Shown: positions 27,301 through 33,079 of the stretch, piece by piece
Position numbering within the stretch: the first letter of the stretch is position 1
Layout: each line of letters starts with the position of its first letter
IMG/VR virus record: IMGVR_UViG_3300042293_000657
Coordinates: 1-50,104 of that record
Length of the DNA stretch: 50,104 nucleotides
Source of the DNA: a virus
Direction: 5' to 3' (one strand)
The notes under the pieces: generated by a model
Databases searched by the model: none
Told to the model about the DNA's origin: nothing
What the model saw: only the letters and a program-made list of their open reading frames with translations
Made by a program: the position numbers and the translations under genes

Positions 27301-28671
27301 CATAACTCGTGAAGCTTGAGATCCATCCTTAATAATATTATTAAACAAAGCTCCAAGTCTTGCATACTGGTATTTTCCAAATACCTTTTCAAGTGCTTGT
27401 TGTTTTCCAAATTCATCTAGAGTAGCTAATGCTCTAGCAAAACCTTGAACAGTTCCCATAAGATCTCCGCGATTTGCGTCAACAATTGCATTGATATTTA
27501 TACCAAGTTCGCCTAGCTTTTCTACTGCTCTGTTTGTTGGGTTAATCAAAGAGGCAAGACCAGATTTTAATGCGTTTGCTCCTTGAGCAGCAGAAACACC
27601 GCCTTCCTGCATAGCAGCAAGCATTGCAGCCATGTCTTCTACAGATCCACCAAGACCTTTAATAACTGGAGCAACTCTTGGAATAGCCTGTGCAAGATCT
27701 TGCAGGGTAACAACTGTTTGGTTTTCTACCATGTTCAAAAAGTTAATTGTTTTTGTTAAATCTTTACTCTGTAGACCAAAGGCTGTTTGCAAAGCTATTG
27801 TTGTTTCAAGTGCTTCACTTTGTTCCATTTGACCAAGTGTTGCAAGTCTAGTTGCTTCTCTGGTTGCATCAATAAGATCTGCGCCCTGGGAACCAGCAGC
27901 GGCAGCTTGAGCAGCCAGACCAATAGTATCTTTTACTGCAATTCCATACTTTGTATATTCTTTTGCCAATTCCTTAACAGCTTCAAGGTTTGCTTCCATC
28001 TCTTCTGGTGGTGTAAAAGCATCTCCATAAACTTTTCTAAAGTTAATTGTTTCTTTTTCAATTTCTCTAAATACTTTTCCAGATGTGGCTGCAAAAATTG
28101 TAAGTGGTACTGTAAAGCCAACCATAAGCTGACGACCAGCCCACTGAGTATTCTTACCAAAATTAATCATTGATGTCGTTGATTGGGTAAGCATTGCTCT
28201 ATGAATTGCTAATTTTTGTGCTGAAACTGCTGCTTGAGAATTAAAGGCTTGAAGAGGTCTAATTGCAAGTGACTCTCTAAATCCATTTGCTGCTGAACCA
28301 GTGGCTATAAATTGAGTTTCTAATGCTGATGCACGGGCATTTGCCAATGATAGGACTGCTGCTGCTTCATTGCTACCCTTTTTAAATCTTGCGTTAAAGA
28401 ATTGACCTATTGTTCCTTGTCCCTTTTGAAGAGTCTTGTCTAGTCTAGAGGCAGCGGTTTGCATCCTTACTGTTTCTGCACTAAATAATCCTCCAGCATT
28501 AACCATCTCAGAAAGCTCTGATGCAAGATTTTTTGCTGCGCTAGCTTGAACTCTATTGTTAGTATTTAAAGCTGACTGAAATGAGTTTATCTGAGCCTGA
28601 AGCTGCCTAAGACTTTGAGCAGCGTCACTAGTATTGATGTTGACATCAATATTAACTCTAGTATTTGCCAC
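18310..28671 (-). CDS. giant tail tape measure protein
   Basis: 3453 residues from a GTG at 28671, two bases after the chaperone stop, with GAGG upstream. It sets tail length and is ejected with the DNA. Residues about 200-420 (EGGVSAAQGANALKSGLASL, LGELGININA) match the PhageMin_Tail tape-measure domain. Hydrophobic membrane-type segments lie near 530-565 and 1735-1825. Three copies of a 'PGxGxxDxVPAxLTPGEFVV' segment sit near residues 692, 1595 and 3348. Residues about 770-1570 hold unrecognised soluble-looking modules. A coiled coil spans about 2845-3105, and an alanine-rich tract with an exact internal duplication spans about 3175-3300. No lysozyme, NlpC/P60 or transglycosylase motif was recognised. 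At 1.5 angstrom per residue the tail would be near 520 nm. Confidence 0.95.
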   Translation of the reverse strand: MANTRVNIDVNINTSDAAQSLRQLQAQINSFQSALNTNNRVQASAAKNLASELSEMVNAGGLFSAETVRMQTAASRLDKTLQKGQGTIGQFFNARFKKGSNEAAAVLSLANARASALETQFIATGSAANGFRESLAIRPLQAFNSQAAVSAQKLAIHRAMLTQSTTSMINFGKNTQWAGRQLMVGFTVPLTIFAATSGKVFREIEKETINFRKVYGDAFTPPEEMEANLEAVKELAKEYTKYGIAVKDTIGLAAQAAAAGSQGADLIDATREATRLATLGQMEQSEALETTIALQTAFGLQSKDLTKTINFLNMVENQTVVTLQDLAQAIPRVAPVIKGLGGSVEDMAAMLAAMQEGGVSAAQGANALKSGLASLINPTNRAVEKLGELGININAIVDANRGDLMGTVQGFARALATLDEFGKQQALEKVFGKYQYARLGALFNNIIKDGSQASRVMDTAALSAAQLAASATKELGAIEDSSATKFVAAMERLKLAIAPIGEMFTQLAIPVLEFLGSLVEKFNSLPDFAKKFIGFGTVITGILIPAGTMFLGLLMNLTGTLIKFGNVIGVAFKGFTKGGISGSIQAVSQTLKYMSLAEMDAANAAMQLGQSTEFVNMALRDQPLAAGVASTAVDELAASYQILAARMMDASKASVAGGAFAIPGAAMTRARGGSSNLAGRPLPIVARNSGGTIPGVGNRDTVPAVLTPGEFVVNKKATQENFSLLHAINSGKPVSMLNTGGGAGMTAAMQRVMARVQTQRQEAATIPIAMGGRGGTRKTQASNAASSRSSQDLYNTLTGKYQKGQNVRVDTLRFAVERLGFSPEQLGLKTRGNLTFRMSQDSNLAMMRGDLTRDNLLKELNTPDVYSPLAKQLDSYLGAKLDRNVFDRIYKEEILKLPMTGITNGRFEKASRNAVRKYLDSAGFPKTRRNDFIRDVLQGDAVNANASLPLIKQTLDARGIQYSSGKNKKDLYVDMDGRQINIGNLAGREAGNLGRPEGVLDYAGLRGSGQATHANKGGMIPGVQYANIGMLMKNFQRLSGSSRGLLPGWLTGTGGGLQKNDRKRIMGSSSSLGRDVLDESMLSAEFLQRGHVAKGIKIDDERTYHPGLMIWQSPRVNQGLKGGPSFGKITGEDIYNDLANTPAHPFSLQLEAARRLGIPDTISIPAIERSYNDARNIFGSIGETPLKPGEFDNIFTDILKRNLPEKLYDSLRMQGTSRLKSTGKSSGRYVMSESSQLNMGGMISMLGGGGIAAAANAARGARGRIPANIVEWFSRMTTSISQSNRDDMLQNIPANIKRGLSTSRKKIDITRGSVDPISGGTLKEVSSWSTGKGVGRFIESSRLFDKMNNSKFQIAQRSQGMKRDIDWLRSLGPDGPHPLKTWSPFNQENGALGLRLTPEEIQASGGVIWKANKKKLEERIKRDQEFIAGHQKIIDDLQESNIPTIYKTSIKKGEKYFDVSGRIVPRDEQRINNPAASNEILDEKEVALLGARLTGRPKTRIVEREEAQARYDKAKEEIKKIRMAIVRGEVSRDKAKPDLDRLYDESENMAAFVNWGRGREVSYPNVVSKLNMGGILPQMRNIGGEIFDSTKTSRNIVPGVGNKDTVPAVLTPGEFVINKDATKKNLDLLRSVNNGTLMGYAEGGDIIGFGADGKPIKDPEKAKALAQKGSPIYEYQSDAVLGRNAMDDKTIGREIGRAIAIRRTTTTRQRGFSSRTLGFGKENKANSAIGRGLQSMGGMKGMGASMGIGMAGGALMMGAGSVGESNAGLGAAMNAGGMALSMGSMLPMLGPMLAPLAAIALPAAAVAAALAAVGAGLYIWRKSVDDAATKAAEFGANIGATANALNTMAQVLGTETPAQARQKAVMGISSEEEATIANEFSGVFESGAGQKFIEDLQNSTSAERFQKLSDYLKTAIASGMMDQKAATTFAKAVGLKLGDSVLSNQAVSSISGQKTGTSAIKEIADMRKAAVDADGSLAKLAVSSGEASLSNETAGRAIGAATQIIQDYGNVIGVAEQQYAEGTIGWNEYHTAITEARTAQEQYTNVIKKSVSNAAEQGAARQALDQQMVAAGYTEDQVGAITNSTNIGTSSLGFSESKDYLRPALSLLSGNLVGAALGMVDVITPSQSAYQKEFVKQQADVQFDKSFGELDSTQQTSLVEESKEAQDLAREVDLEGLNEAIKASVLAGDMTAEQAAQFGQEIMYNVDALKALRDGASIATAQFITFAQNIPGITKGQSSDVVTIGKEFEAAGGNTALIENYIASLPENLLKTGIETLKSAGIQTGDTGRNIISPEEQERRRTDIAFGLQSLSGSVGVEQAVAIQKSDAYGKAVREVDGSEKINKAFARAAEGGVVEKVIRYVIQTEGENTPAEMISSITKLTIAQEDIMSLPDEMIKGLKIDTTDPADLLKFGAAAKTLKDQWKIIENLNPNINMTAAMEFLTLDAEGKPLTPEQVSKNVIKLNKAMKDLESGNSEIRKKAMIDIAVAYSGKNIAGGTPQEAAANAIAGLREQFKNFDKLDPVVQEQMIEIRMGYEVKNLSLVMQLNSAMAALKTATDAESRQIILKRIASLQSQIGTEKALVEATVAPIPGSGSSSGSSGGGEKSIAQQLKEQAKLSGETFKGISNLQNEKGFKNFIAGPFAPEFLEYLRSQGAAGLKLIKGGLEKVKAAYADYQKTKISDAAAMAALTPQALVQESKKTALSSQYNKKLADKGLYEDDINAIRELISDEDLLYAQQLRRKLKDKGTSKEEKREINQKLQAFKEAREAAERDAPIINQAQKISGSITDMKTQTSLLVAELGFINEGKTPELAAALAAAGLKAGDATGKVELLTDAYNKLKAAEYARDPGRLEQEKRDNLMEIKDVQRQIEEIEIVKPLEDLVEAQQKIIDGQEKIVRGKQQEVDIIGRNIELKQRELEPLDDQIEKLQELSDKTSEAYDAQIEALDEIYNREENIAKLKQGQLDVAQALSRGDVAAAAQGALGMSQELARQSREEARSALESQKEKATQNIQNKILEIEKQKKKINKDIEDLQMRQRVIQDEIYIIQSTKILPAENKIYDLQIQINNEADRLATKYNNAAEALENLRVKLKDLQKDQDRLNKTIPGDNAGETEATPAEPAPDPYPIGQSGMLLNPAGPALTTGGGYLGGSGGGGSNSVNIPPVKTLTPSAPSAPTPTADQSQRLADAARLAAAARAAAEAAAKRVAGPSAADRAADAAAAVRDAAAARAAAEAAANAAKARAAAQAKANEAEAQRAKAAAAAAADRARAAAEAAAKRVAGPSAADRAADAAAAVRAAANAAKARAANRAFGGFISNYAIGGMVNYKGSTERAPGMMYGGSAKKYAYGSIVPGRGMTDKVPALLTPGEFVVRKRVAEQYGPLLELLNGQVFPTMKTNSFNSSNKTEKSGSMYNYNVNVTLNGSDMDANDVANAVMQKIKMTENKGIRSNNIRG
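18510..18628 (-). repeat. VPALLTPGEFVV motif, third tape-measure copy
   Basis: Codes PGRGMTDKVPALLTPGEFVV and the following helix. It is the most diverged of three copies of the same roughly 40-residue segment in the tape measure; the others are near 23755-23885 and 26490-26598. Confidence 0.8.
18783..18870 (-). repeat. 88-base exact direct repeat, copy A (alanine-rich tract)
   Basis: Identical, base for base, to 19002-19089. It codes an Ala/Arg-rich helix containing KRVAGPSAADRAADAAAA. The 219-base spacing is a multiple of three, so recombination between copies would delete or add 73 residues in frame. Confidence 0.92.
19002..19089 (-). repeat. 88-base exact direct repeat, copy B (alanine-rich tract)
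   Basis: Second identical copy of the repeat at 18783-18870. The sequence between and around the copies is also GCTGCT-type alanine codons, pointing to local slippage or duplication as the origin. Confidence 0.92.
23755..23885 (-). repeat. VPAVLTPGEFVI motif, second tape-measure copy
   Basis: Codes PGVGNKDTVPAVLTPGEFVI plus NKDATKKNLDLLRSVNNG, almost the same as the copy at 26490-26598. It closes the block of unrecognised soluble modules and precedes the hydrophobic tract. Confidence 0.85.
26490..26598 (-). repeat. VPAVLTPGEFVV motif, first tape-measure copy
   Basis: Codes PGVGNRDTVPAVLTPGEFVV plus NKKATQENFSLLHAINSG. This phrase recurs in many phage tape measures; here it marks the start of the module block at about residue 692. 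Confidence 0.85.
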
Positions 28672-28672
28672 T

Positions 28673-29340
28673 TTAAATTACCTCATAGTCAAGTCCTGCG
28701 CCAATTCCGAATCCAGTTCTTGAGGCATTTTTGCCACGAAGAGTAGTTATGTCCTTTGGATCGTTTGACGCGCCCTTGCTATTAGCCTTTGCTTTTATTT
28801 TTTCCCATGTGTCCATGGCATTGGATTTTGATTTATCAATATCTACACCTTGAATTGCTGCAAAGAATTTCTTGTTTTCATAATCTTCTTGATTCTTTGC
28901 TTCAAGGATTGCGACTAGTTCTGGCATTGATAAATTATCCTCCAATTCTTGGTAATCTTTCCAGTGTCCCAGAAGGAATACCCTTGATTCTAGTACGACG
29001 AGATCTAGCTCTAGCCAGCTAGAGCCGCCGCCAGTGCGTTTGGGTCATTCAACTTAATACCAGATGCTACTTCAATAATTTTGTACACCGTTGGTAGATC
29101 AATGACCTCTTCTAGCTTTTCTTTTGTTGCGTAATCCTCGTTGTACTGCTTCATTGCAATTACTGCACAATCAAGAAGCAGGTCCATTGACTTAATGTTG
29201 TCAGATGCAATATCTTCATCACCAATCTTCTGGAACTCCTTCATAAAGTCACGAAGAAGTGTAATCTTTAGTGGTCGCATCTTGATGTTTACTCCATCAA
29301 TTAGCTCTACTTCTACTGTTTCATATACGCTCGTTGCCAT
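28673..29340 (-). CDS. tail assembly chaperone G-T fusion made by -1 frameshifting
   Basis: Frameshift product of the chaperone gene: bases 29340-29038 are read in the first frame, then 29038-28673 in the -1 frame, 222 residues in all. The heptamer CCCAAAC at 29044-29038 is correctly phased (zero-frame CCA AAC, shifting to CCC AAA). After the slip the product reads RTGGGSSWLELDLVVLES, continues with VFLLGHWKDYQELEDN, and runs without a stop to 28675. In lambda-type phages the short G and long GT forms, in fixed ratio, coat the tape measure before tube assembly. The second frame has no convincing start of its own (a TTG at 28945 only), and the tape measure follows immediately. This supports the fusion as the real form. 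Confidence 0.85.
29011..29340 (-). CDS. tail assembly chaperone G (short form)
   Basis: 109 residues ending at TAG 29011-29013. It has a beta-rich start (VYETVEVELIDGVNIKMRP) and then helices, the usual small chaperone before the tape measure in siphoviruses. The ATG at 29340 follows AAAGGA by seven bases and lies 28 bases after a TGATATAAT promoter and a terminator, so the chaperone/tape-measure transcript is separated from the tail tube gene. Its 3' end carries the slippery site described for the fusion form. Confidence 0.82.
   Translation of the reverse strand: MATSVYETVEVELIDGVNIKMRPLKITLLRDFMKEFQKIGDEDIASDNIKSMDLLLDCAVIAMKQYNEDYATKEKLEEVIDLPTVYKIIEVASGIKLNDPNALAAALAG
29038..29044 (-). 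promoter_or_regulatory. programmed -1 ribosomal frameshift site CCCAAAC
   Basis: A canonical X XXY YYZ heptamer in correct phase near the 3' end of the G gene, 25 bases before its stop codon. Downstream, the minus-strand sequence from about 29024 to 29004 can form alternative short hairpins (CTCTAG with CTAGAG, or TCTAGCT with AGCTAGA), candidates for a stimulatory structure. Confidence 0.82.
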
Positions 29341-29367
29341 TATAATCCTTTCTGGGGTTATATATAA

Positions 29368-29376
29368 ATTATATCA
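29368..29376 (-). promoter_or_regulatory. extended -10 promoter TGATATAAT for the chaperone/tape-measure transcript
   Basis: An exact 9-mer placed nine bases past the U-tract of the tail-tube terminator and 28 bases before the chaperone ATG. The leader of about 20 bases includes the AAAGGA ribosome site. No -35 box is present at the usual distance. Confidence 0.58.
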
Positions 29377-29385
29377 TAGGCATGT

Positions 29386-29428
29386 AAAAACTTAGCCCGT
29401 CCAACCTTTTGGCTGAACGGGACTAAGT
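29386..29428 (-). terminator. intrinsic terminator after the tail tube gene
   Basis: In the minus-strand RNA, ACTTAGTCCCGT (29428-29417) pairs with ACGGGCTAAGT (29400-29390) with one bulged base. The loop has internal CCAA/TTGG pairing, and the stem is followed directly by five T residues. It lies 31 bases after the tail tube stop. Confidence 0.8.
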
Positions 29429-29458
29429 ATATATTATTTAGTTTTTATTAAATTGTTA

Positions 29459-30142
29459 TTACGGACCTAGTACGCGGTCTACGATCTTGCCGTATGAACC
29501 ATTTGATGCTGGTAGAAGACGGAAAGATACCTCGAACATTGTTGGCTCGTCACGTTTTGCTGAAGCCGTTACACTCTCAATTGAGAGGGCACGGTGAGCA
29601 ACATAAACACGCTCAACGCTGTCTGCACCTGTAGCTGCTGGATCGCCAGATCCTGGACCTACAGCTATAATTGCACGTTCTAGTGGAACCTCACCAAGAT
29701 TACCAGATTGAATAACCATTGATTTCTCATCTGGATCATTGTCATCATAGTCTGCATCAGAACCTGCTGTTGCTACTACTAGATTTTCTAGAGTACCTTC
29801 AGCAAATGCTGTTACTAGGTTGACCTGCATACCCTGCTTGTATAGACGAGCTACGTCAAGGAGCTGATCTACCTGAACCTCACCGAAGTCTGGCTGGAAC
29901 TGAATTTCTAGACCGTTCATAGTAAAGCCTACGTTTCTCCAGTTGGCAGAAGCTCCCGCTGCTGACAATGAATCTGCGTAACGTGTTCCATCAACGAATG
30001 CTGGAATATCAGATGCTCCTGCTCCATCAAATGCGTATACTGCTGGTGTTGAACCTTCAACATACTTAAGTGAAGATGATCTTGCTACGAAGATCTGAGC
30101 TGCACCTACGATAATATTTCTTGAATCACCTAAAGTTGCCAT
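29459..30142 (-). CDS. major tail tube protein
   Basis: 227 residues. Its position directly before the chaperones and the tape measure, and its content of alternating strands with a central NGLEIQFQPDFGEVQVDQLL, match siphovirus tail tube proteins. The protein is rich in Ala, Gly, Val and Asp and visibly richer in G/C-ending codons than its neighbours, as is the capsid gene, consistent with very high expression. The ATG at 30142 follows AGGGGTG by 11 bases. The gene has its own 103-base upstream gap and its own downstream terminator, so it can be made in large excess over the tape measure. The tail should need hundreds of copies. Confidence 0.83.
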   Translation of the reverse strand: MATLGDSRNIIVGAAQIFVARSSSLKYVEGSTPAVYAFDGAGASDIPAFVDGTRYADSLSAAGASANWRNVGFTMNGLEIQFQPDFGEVQVDQLLDVARLYKQGMQVNLVTAFAEGTLENLVVATAGSDADYDDNDPDEKSMVIQSGNLGEVPLERAIIAVGPGSGDPAATGADSVERVYVAHRALSIESVTASAKRDEPTMFEVSFRLLPASNGSYGKIVDRVLGP

Positions 30143-30232
30143 ATTTTTATTTCACCCCTTATTTCTTTTTTTTTATTTGTATTACATTTATTGCCTTTGT
30201 TGCTTGGCGTGGGGCGTTTCCTCATCTTTATT

Positions 30233-30238
30233 ATAGTG
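30233..30238 (-). promoter_or_regulatory. candidate -10 box upstream of tail tube gene
   Basis: TATAAT in the 103-base gap between the tail terminator gene and the tail tube gene. The leader would be about 80 bases, longer than usual in this window, and ends in AGGGGTG near the ATG. No good -35 box is seen, and a second TATAAT-like sequence lies about 25 bases upstream at the end of the preceding gene. Confidence 0.35.
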
Positions 30239-30245
30239 GCATAAT

Positions 30246-30764
30246 TTAGCCATTATTATAGATGTTTGTAGTGTGATAGTCATATTTTATAACGACATTG
30301 GTTGAAAATGTTTTTTGAAGCCCCAGGGTTTCTGTGCTATTGCCTACATAATTAACTTGAGAAGCATTTATGCAATGAAAGTTTATTTTGTTATTCTGTA
30401 TAGTTTGACCAGCAAATTGATTTACATCAAATGCCGTTCTATCTTCTCTATCTGCAACATTAATAATAAAATCTCTCCAATAAAAGATCTCTTCTAGACT
30501 TGCCCCTCTTATTGAATACATCATCTGGGCACACTTGACTGGATAAAAATACTTATTGTTTACTCTTCCTTTCATAAAAGAGTCATATATGATGTAAGGT
30601 TTAGGTCCCCATTTTGCATCCCCTGATTTATTATCTGAAACAGGAAAAATTGGAGTGACCCCTGAATATGTTGAAAAAGAAAATCCAGGAACATTAGCTG
30701 CCCCGTTAAGCTCAAATTGTTTCCATATATATTTATTTATTATTGGCTCTACTAGATTACTCAT
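30246..30764 (-). CDS. probable tail terminator/tail completion protein
   Basis: 172 residues, mixed alpha/beta (GPKPYIIYDSFMKG, SLEEIFYWRDFIIN). It occupies the slot just before the tail tube gene where siphoviruses encode the protein that caps the tube and joins it to the head. The ATG has GGAGAAG immediately upstream, within the end of the preceding gene (8-base overlap). Identification is mainly by gene order; the sequence family is not recognised directly. Confidence 0.52.
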   Translation of the reverse strand: MSNLVEPIINKYIWKQFELNGAANVPGFSFSTYSGVTPIFPVSDNKSGDAKWGPKPYIIYDSFMKGRVNNKYFYPVKCAQMMYSIRGASLEEIFYWRDFIINVADREDRTAFDVNQFAGQTIQNNKINFHCINASQVNYVGNSTETLGLQKTFSTNVVIKYDYHTTNIYNNG

Positions 30765-31446
30765 AGTCTTCTCCTGGGGAATTTATTATCCAACTTAGAG
30801 CTGATTGTCTGCCAATAGATGAGGCTCTTTTTGATTTTACTGCAGAGTTAAATCCTGACTCAAACTCTCTTGACTTTGTAAAATAATCATAAAATCTTAT
30901 AGACCTTAGATATACTTGATCAAAGTAATTGTTATAAAACTCTTCAAAGGCTCTAACAAAAGATCCTCTAACTTCTTCCCCTCCAGGATTTTCTATTACA
31001 ATTGGTCCAGTCCTAAAAAATTCTTCACCGTCAATTTGAAAGAATAATGCTTGAGCACTTACTTCATTTACCTGAACAGCTATGCCTTCTTCCATTATCT
31101 CTGCTTTGTCAAAGAAAGGCTCTGATCCATTTTCTGGAATGCTTGTTGATGACAAAAAATTTGATGAAACCTGGACTTTCTTTCCAGAAAGAACTTTTTT
31201 TAATTCTACTAGCCTTGCTCCAGGGTCTCCAACCTGCCCCCACTCATATACATGATGAAGCATTCCTGGGTTTGTTCTAGCAAGAACATCAAGGTATTGA
31301 TAAAAAGCAGAGATGCTTGTGCTAGCCAACTTGCTTGCTACATATGACTCTTTGGCTTTAGTTTCTTTTATGAATCCCTCTGAATAATCAACTACATTGT
31401 TTAATACCTTCATAGCTTCTTTAGAATTTATTTTTATAGTATACAA
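30757..31446 (-). CDS. head-tail joining (HK97 gp10-like) or neck protein
   Basis: 229 residues if the TTG at 31446 is used, which overlaps the upstream gene by 13 bases; the ATG at 31413 is an alternative. LHHVYEWGQVGDPGARLVEL followed by KKVLSGKKV is a phrase shared by phage head-tail/minor tail proteins of the HK97 gp10 type. The C-terminus is a long helix rich in Phe and Tyr ending in a basic SVGR-like turn. It sits between a stopper-like and a tail-terminator-like gene. The exact role (tail completion or neck) is not resolved. Confidence 0.5.
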   Translation of the reverse strand: MYTIKINSKEAMKVLNNVVDYSEGFIKETKAKESYVASKLASTSISAFYQYLDVLARTNPGMLHHVYEWGQVGDPGARLVELKKVLSGKKVQVSSNFLSSTSIPENGSEPFFDKAEIMEEGIAVQVNEVSAQALFFQIDGEEFFRTGPIVIENPGGEEVRGSFVRAFEEFYNNYFDQVYLRSIRFYDYFTKSREFESGFNSAVKSKRASSIGRQSALSWIINSPGEDYE

Positions 31447-31880
31447 GACTGATCATCTGCCCGTCTTAGAAAAATTCTATACCCAAAAAAATTATGGAAT
31501 GGATCAAACATGGGCTCTACATTTCCTATTTCAAAAACAGTTGGCTCATCTAAAATTTCAAACCAAACAACTTTTCCGCTTGGGTCTTTTATATTTGTTA
31601 TTAAAATTTCTGTTATGGAATAAGAAATATCGTCGCTTGATTTTAATATTTCATCTGCTGTTCTAAAGTCTAGTTTATAAGAATACTCAATAAACTTTTC
31701 TGAACTAATAGCATTTGCAATAGCAGAGTCTGGTCTTTCTTTTATGGCTGAGCAATTAATTACTCTATCAAAAGACCAAGTGTTTACCATTTCCCCAAAT
31801 GAACTTTGCTCAGCGGTAGAGTAATATATATCTGCTGTCATTGGATACATGAGATCTGACAAGTTTCCATTAGGCAACAT
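31434..31880 (-). CDS. probable head-tail stopper protein
   Basis: 148 residues starting TAATG at the end of the adaptor gene. It opens with a small beta-barrel pattern (MTADIYYSTAEQSSFGEM, later NCSAIKERP) like SPP1 gp16/HK97 stopper proteins, which plug the connector after packaging, and ends with FFGYRIFLRRADDQSCIL. Slot and size both match. Sequence similarity is suggested, not verified. Confidence 0.55.
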   Translation of the reverse strand: MLPNGNLSDLMYPMTADIYYSTAEQSSFGEMVNTWSFDRVINCSAIKERPDSAIANAISSEKFIEYSYKLDFRTADEILKSSDDISYSITEILITNIKDPSGKVVWFEILDEPTVFEIGNVEPMFDPFHNFFGYRIFLRRADDQSCIL

Positions 31881-32749
31881 TAGATTACCCCTGGTCGAAT
31901 TCTATTCTTATATCTTATTAGTAGTTTGTCTACAATCAAGTTTCCTGTACCCGCAGAAGATCCTGCTGCAAACTTAATCTTAAATTCTTTGTTATCAAAC
32001 TCAGTTATGTTTCTACTAAAGTACCTTGTATTTCCTTGAACTAAATCTTGCATCAGCATTTCACAAGCCTCTTCAATATCTGATGGAATAACTTGATATC
32101 CAAAGCTGGCATCAAGTAGGTAGTCAAATCCAGGAGAGAATGTTACTGCATAGTTTCTATCTCTCCACACCTTGGTGTATTCAACTTTATTCTGAATTTC
32201 ATCTTCAAGTACAATTGAGCTTTTGTCTATGCTTATCTTATATTGTTCATATGAGTCATCATCTTTTATATAAATAACTTCATTGTTCTCCCACATTTGA
32301 TAAAGAACAACAATTCTTTCATCAATGGGTAAATAGTCTATTCCCATTCCAATAACTTCTTTTAGTTTACGAACGAATTGAAAAGACCCTACCTCAGCCT
32401 CAATAATTCTTCTCGCTACTTTCTCTGCTTCTACAGCTTGACCAGTAGTAATTCCAAGTTTTGTTTTTACCGTTGTAAGATCGCAATAGGGCTTTACAAT
32501 ATCTATGCCTGCGGATAGAACAAGGTTGTTTGATGGGTCATATACGTTTGCAAAAAGATTTACAGAATAGACAAGGTATTTGGAGTTTAATGTAAACCTT
32601 GCAACCTTTGAAGCATTAGATGTTGCTGATGCAGAAAAAGATTCTCCTGTAAATAAGTCTTCATACTGCATAACATATTGTAAAGATGCAGATGGCATTA
32701 CGAGATCAATATAAATTGATGTTGTTTCTGGTAGTCTAAGAATTTCCAT
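31880..32749 (-). CDS. head-tail adaptor/connector with N-terminal Ig-like domain
   Basis: 289 residues. Residues about 1-95 are strands with paired aromatic residues, an Ig-like addition. The rest resembles head-tail adaptors (gp6/gp15 type): CDLTTVKTKLGITTGQAVEA opens a helical domain, and SDIEEACEMLMQDLVQGNTR is the standard long helix of that family. It is expected to form the ring under the portal. The ATG has GAGG eight bases upstream, overlapping the end of the previous gene. The N-terminal addition makes it longer than typical adaptors of 100-150 residues. Confidence 0.6.
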   Translation of the reverse strand: MEILRLPETTSIYIDLVMPSASLQYVMQYEDLFTGESFSASATSNASKVARFTLNSKYLVYSVNLFANVYDPSNNLVLSAGIDIVKPYCDLTTVKTKLGITTGQAVEAEKVARRIIEAEVGSFQFVRKLKEVIGMGIDYLPIDERIVVLYQMWENNEVIYIKDDDSYEQYKISIDKSSIVLEDEIQNKVEYTKVWRDRNYAVTFSPGFDYLLDASFGYQVIPSDIEEACEMLMQDLVQGNTRYFSRNITEFDNKEFKIKFAAGSSAGTGNLIVDKLLIRYKNRIRPGVI

Positions 32750-32751
32750 TT

Positions 32752-32994
32752 TTATACCTCAAAAGCTGAGGCAACTTCTTGCGGAGTTGCTTGCCTTACC
32801 TTATCTGAAATTTTTAACCACTCTTCAGCTTTATCAGAATCTACGATAGTGTAGCCATTATTTAGTCTTCCAAGAGATGGGTGGAAAATGGAATTAGGAG
32901 CAAAGAGCGCAACTTTAACTGGATCTGTTTGTGTTTTTTGTATTTTAGATTGTGTGTTTTTTACAGATACCTTTTTTGTGGGACTTGATTCCAT
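32752..32994 (-). CDS. small conserved head-region protein
   Basis: 80 residues from an ATG at 32994 with AGGAGG six bases upstream; an ATG at 33009 is rejected because the ribosome site follows it. A basic, lysine-rich N-terminus (1-28) is followed by GRLNNGYTIVDSDKAEEWL and QATPQEVASAFEV, a pattern I associate with small proteins between capsid and connector genes in actinobacteriophages. It has its own promoter after the capsid terminator. It may be a capsid decoration or head completion protein; function unknown. Confidence 0.6.
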   Translation of the reverse strand: MESSPTKKVSVKNTQSKIQKTQTDPVKVALFAPNSIFHPSLGRLNNGYTIVDSDKAEEWLKISDKVRQATPQEVASAFEV

Positions 32995-33011
32995 AATTCC
33001 TCCTATCATTT

Positions 33012-33020
33012 ATTATATCA
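33012..33020 (-). promoter_or_regulatory. extended -10 promoter TGATATAAT after the capsid gene
   Basis: An exact 9-mer 18 bases past the capsid terminator stem. It ends 18 bases before the ATG at 32994, leaving a short leader filled by the AGGAGG ribosome site. It restarts transcription for the connector genes. Confidence 0.58.
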
Positions 33021-33029
33021 TCTCAATAA

Positions 33030-33069
33030 ATGCTTAAGAGGGGAGCCAATCGACTCCCCTCCGCTGCAT
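33030..33069 (-). terminator. hairpin terminator after the major capsid gene
   Basis: A seven-base GC-rich stem, AGGGGAG (33039-33045) with CTCCCCT (33054-33060), and an eight-base loop 20 bases after the capsid stop, with further weak pairing of ATGC and GCAT on the flanks. The T-tract that follows is poor (CTTAAGCATTTATT), so termination may be partial, letting some transcripts continue into the connectors. Confidence 0.6.
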
Positions 33070-33079
33070 TTAGAAACAA

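Noticed and set aside
30143-30245. A structured leader or riboswitch before the tail tube gene.
   Set aside because: The 103-base gap shows a TATAAT, an A-rich stretch and a ribosome site, but I see no convincing conserved stem or known aptamer pattern.
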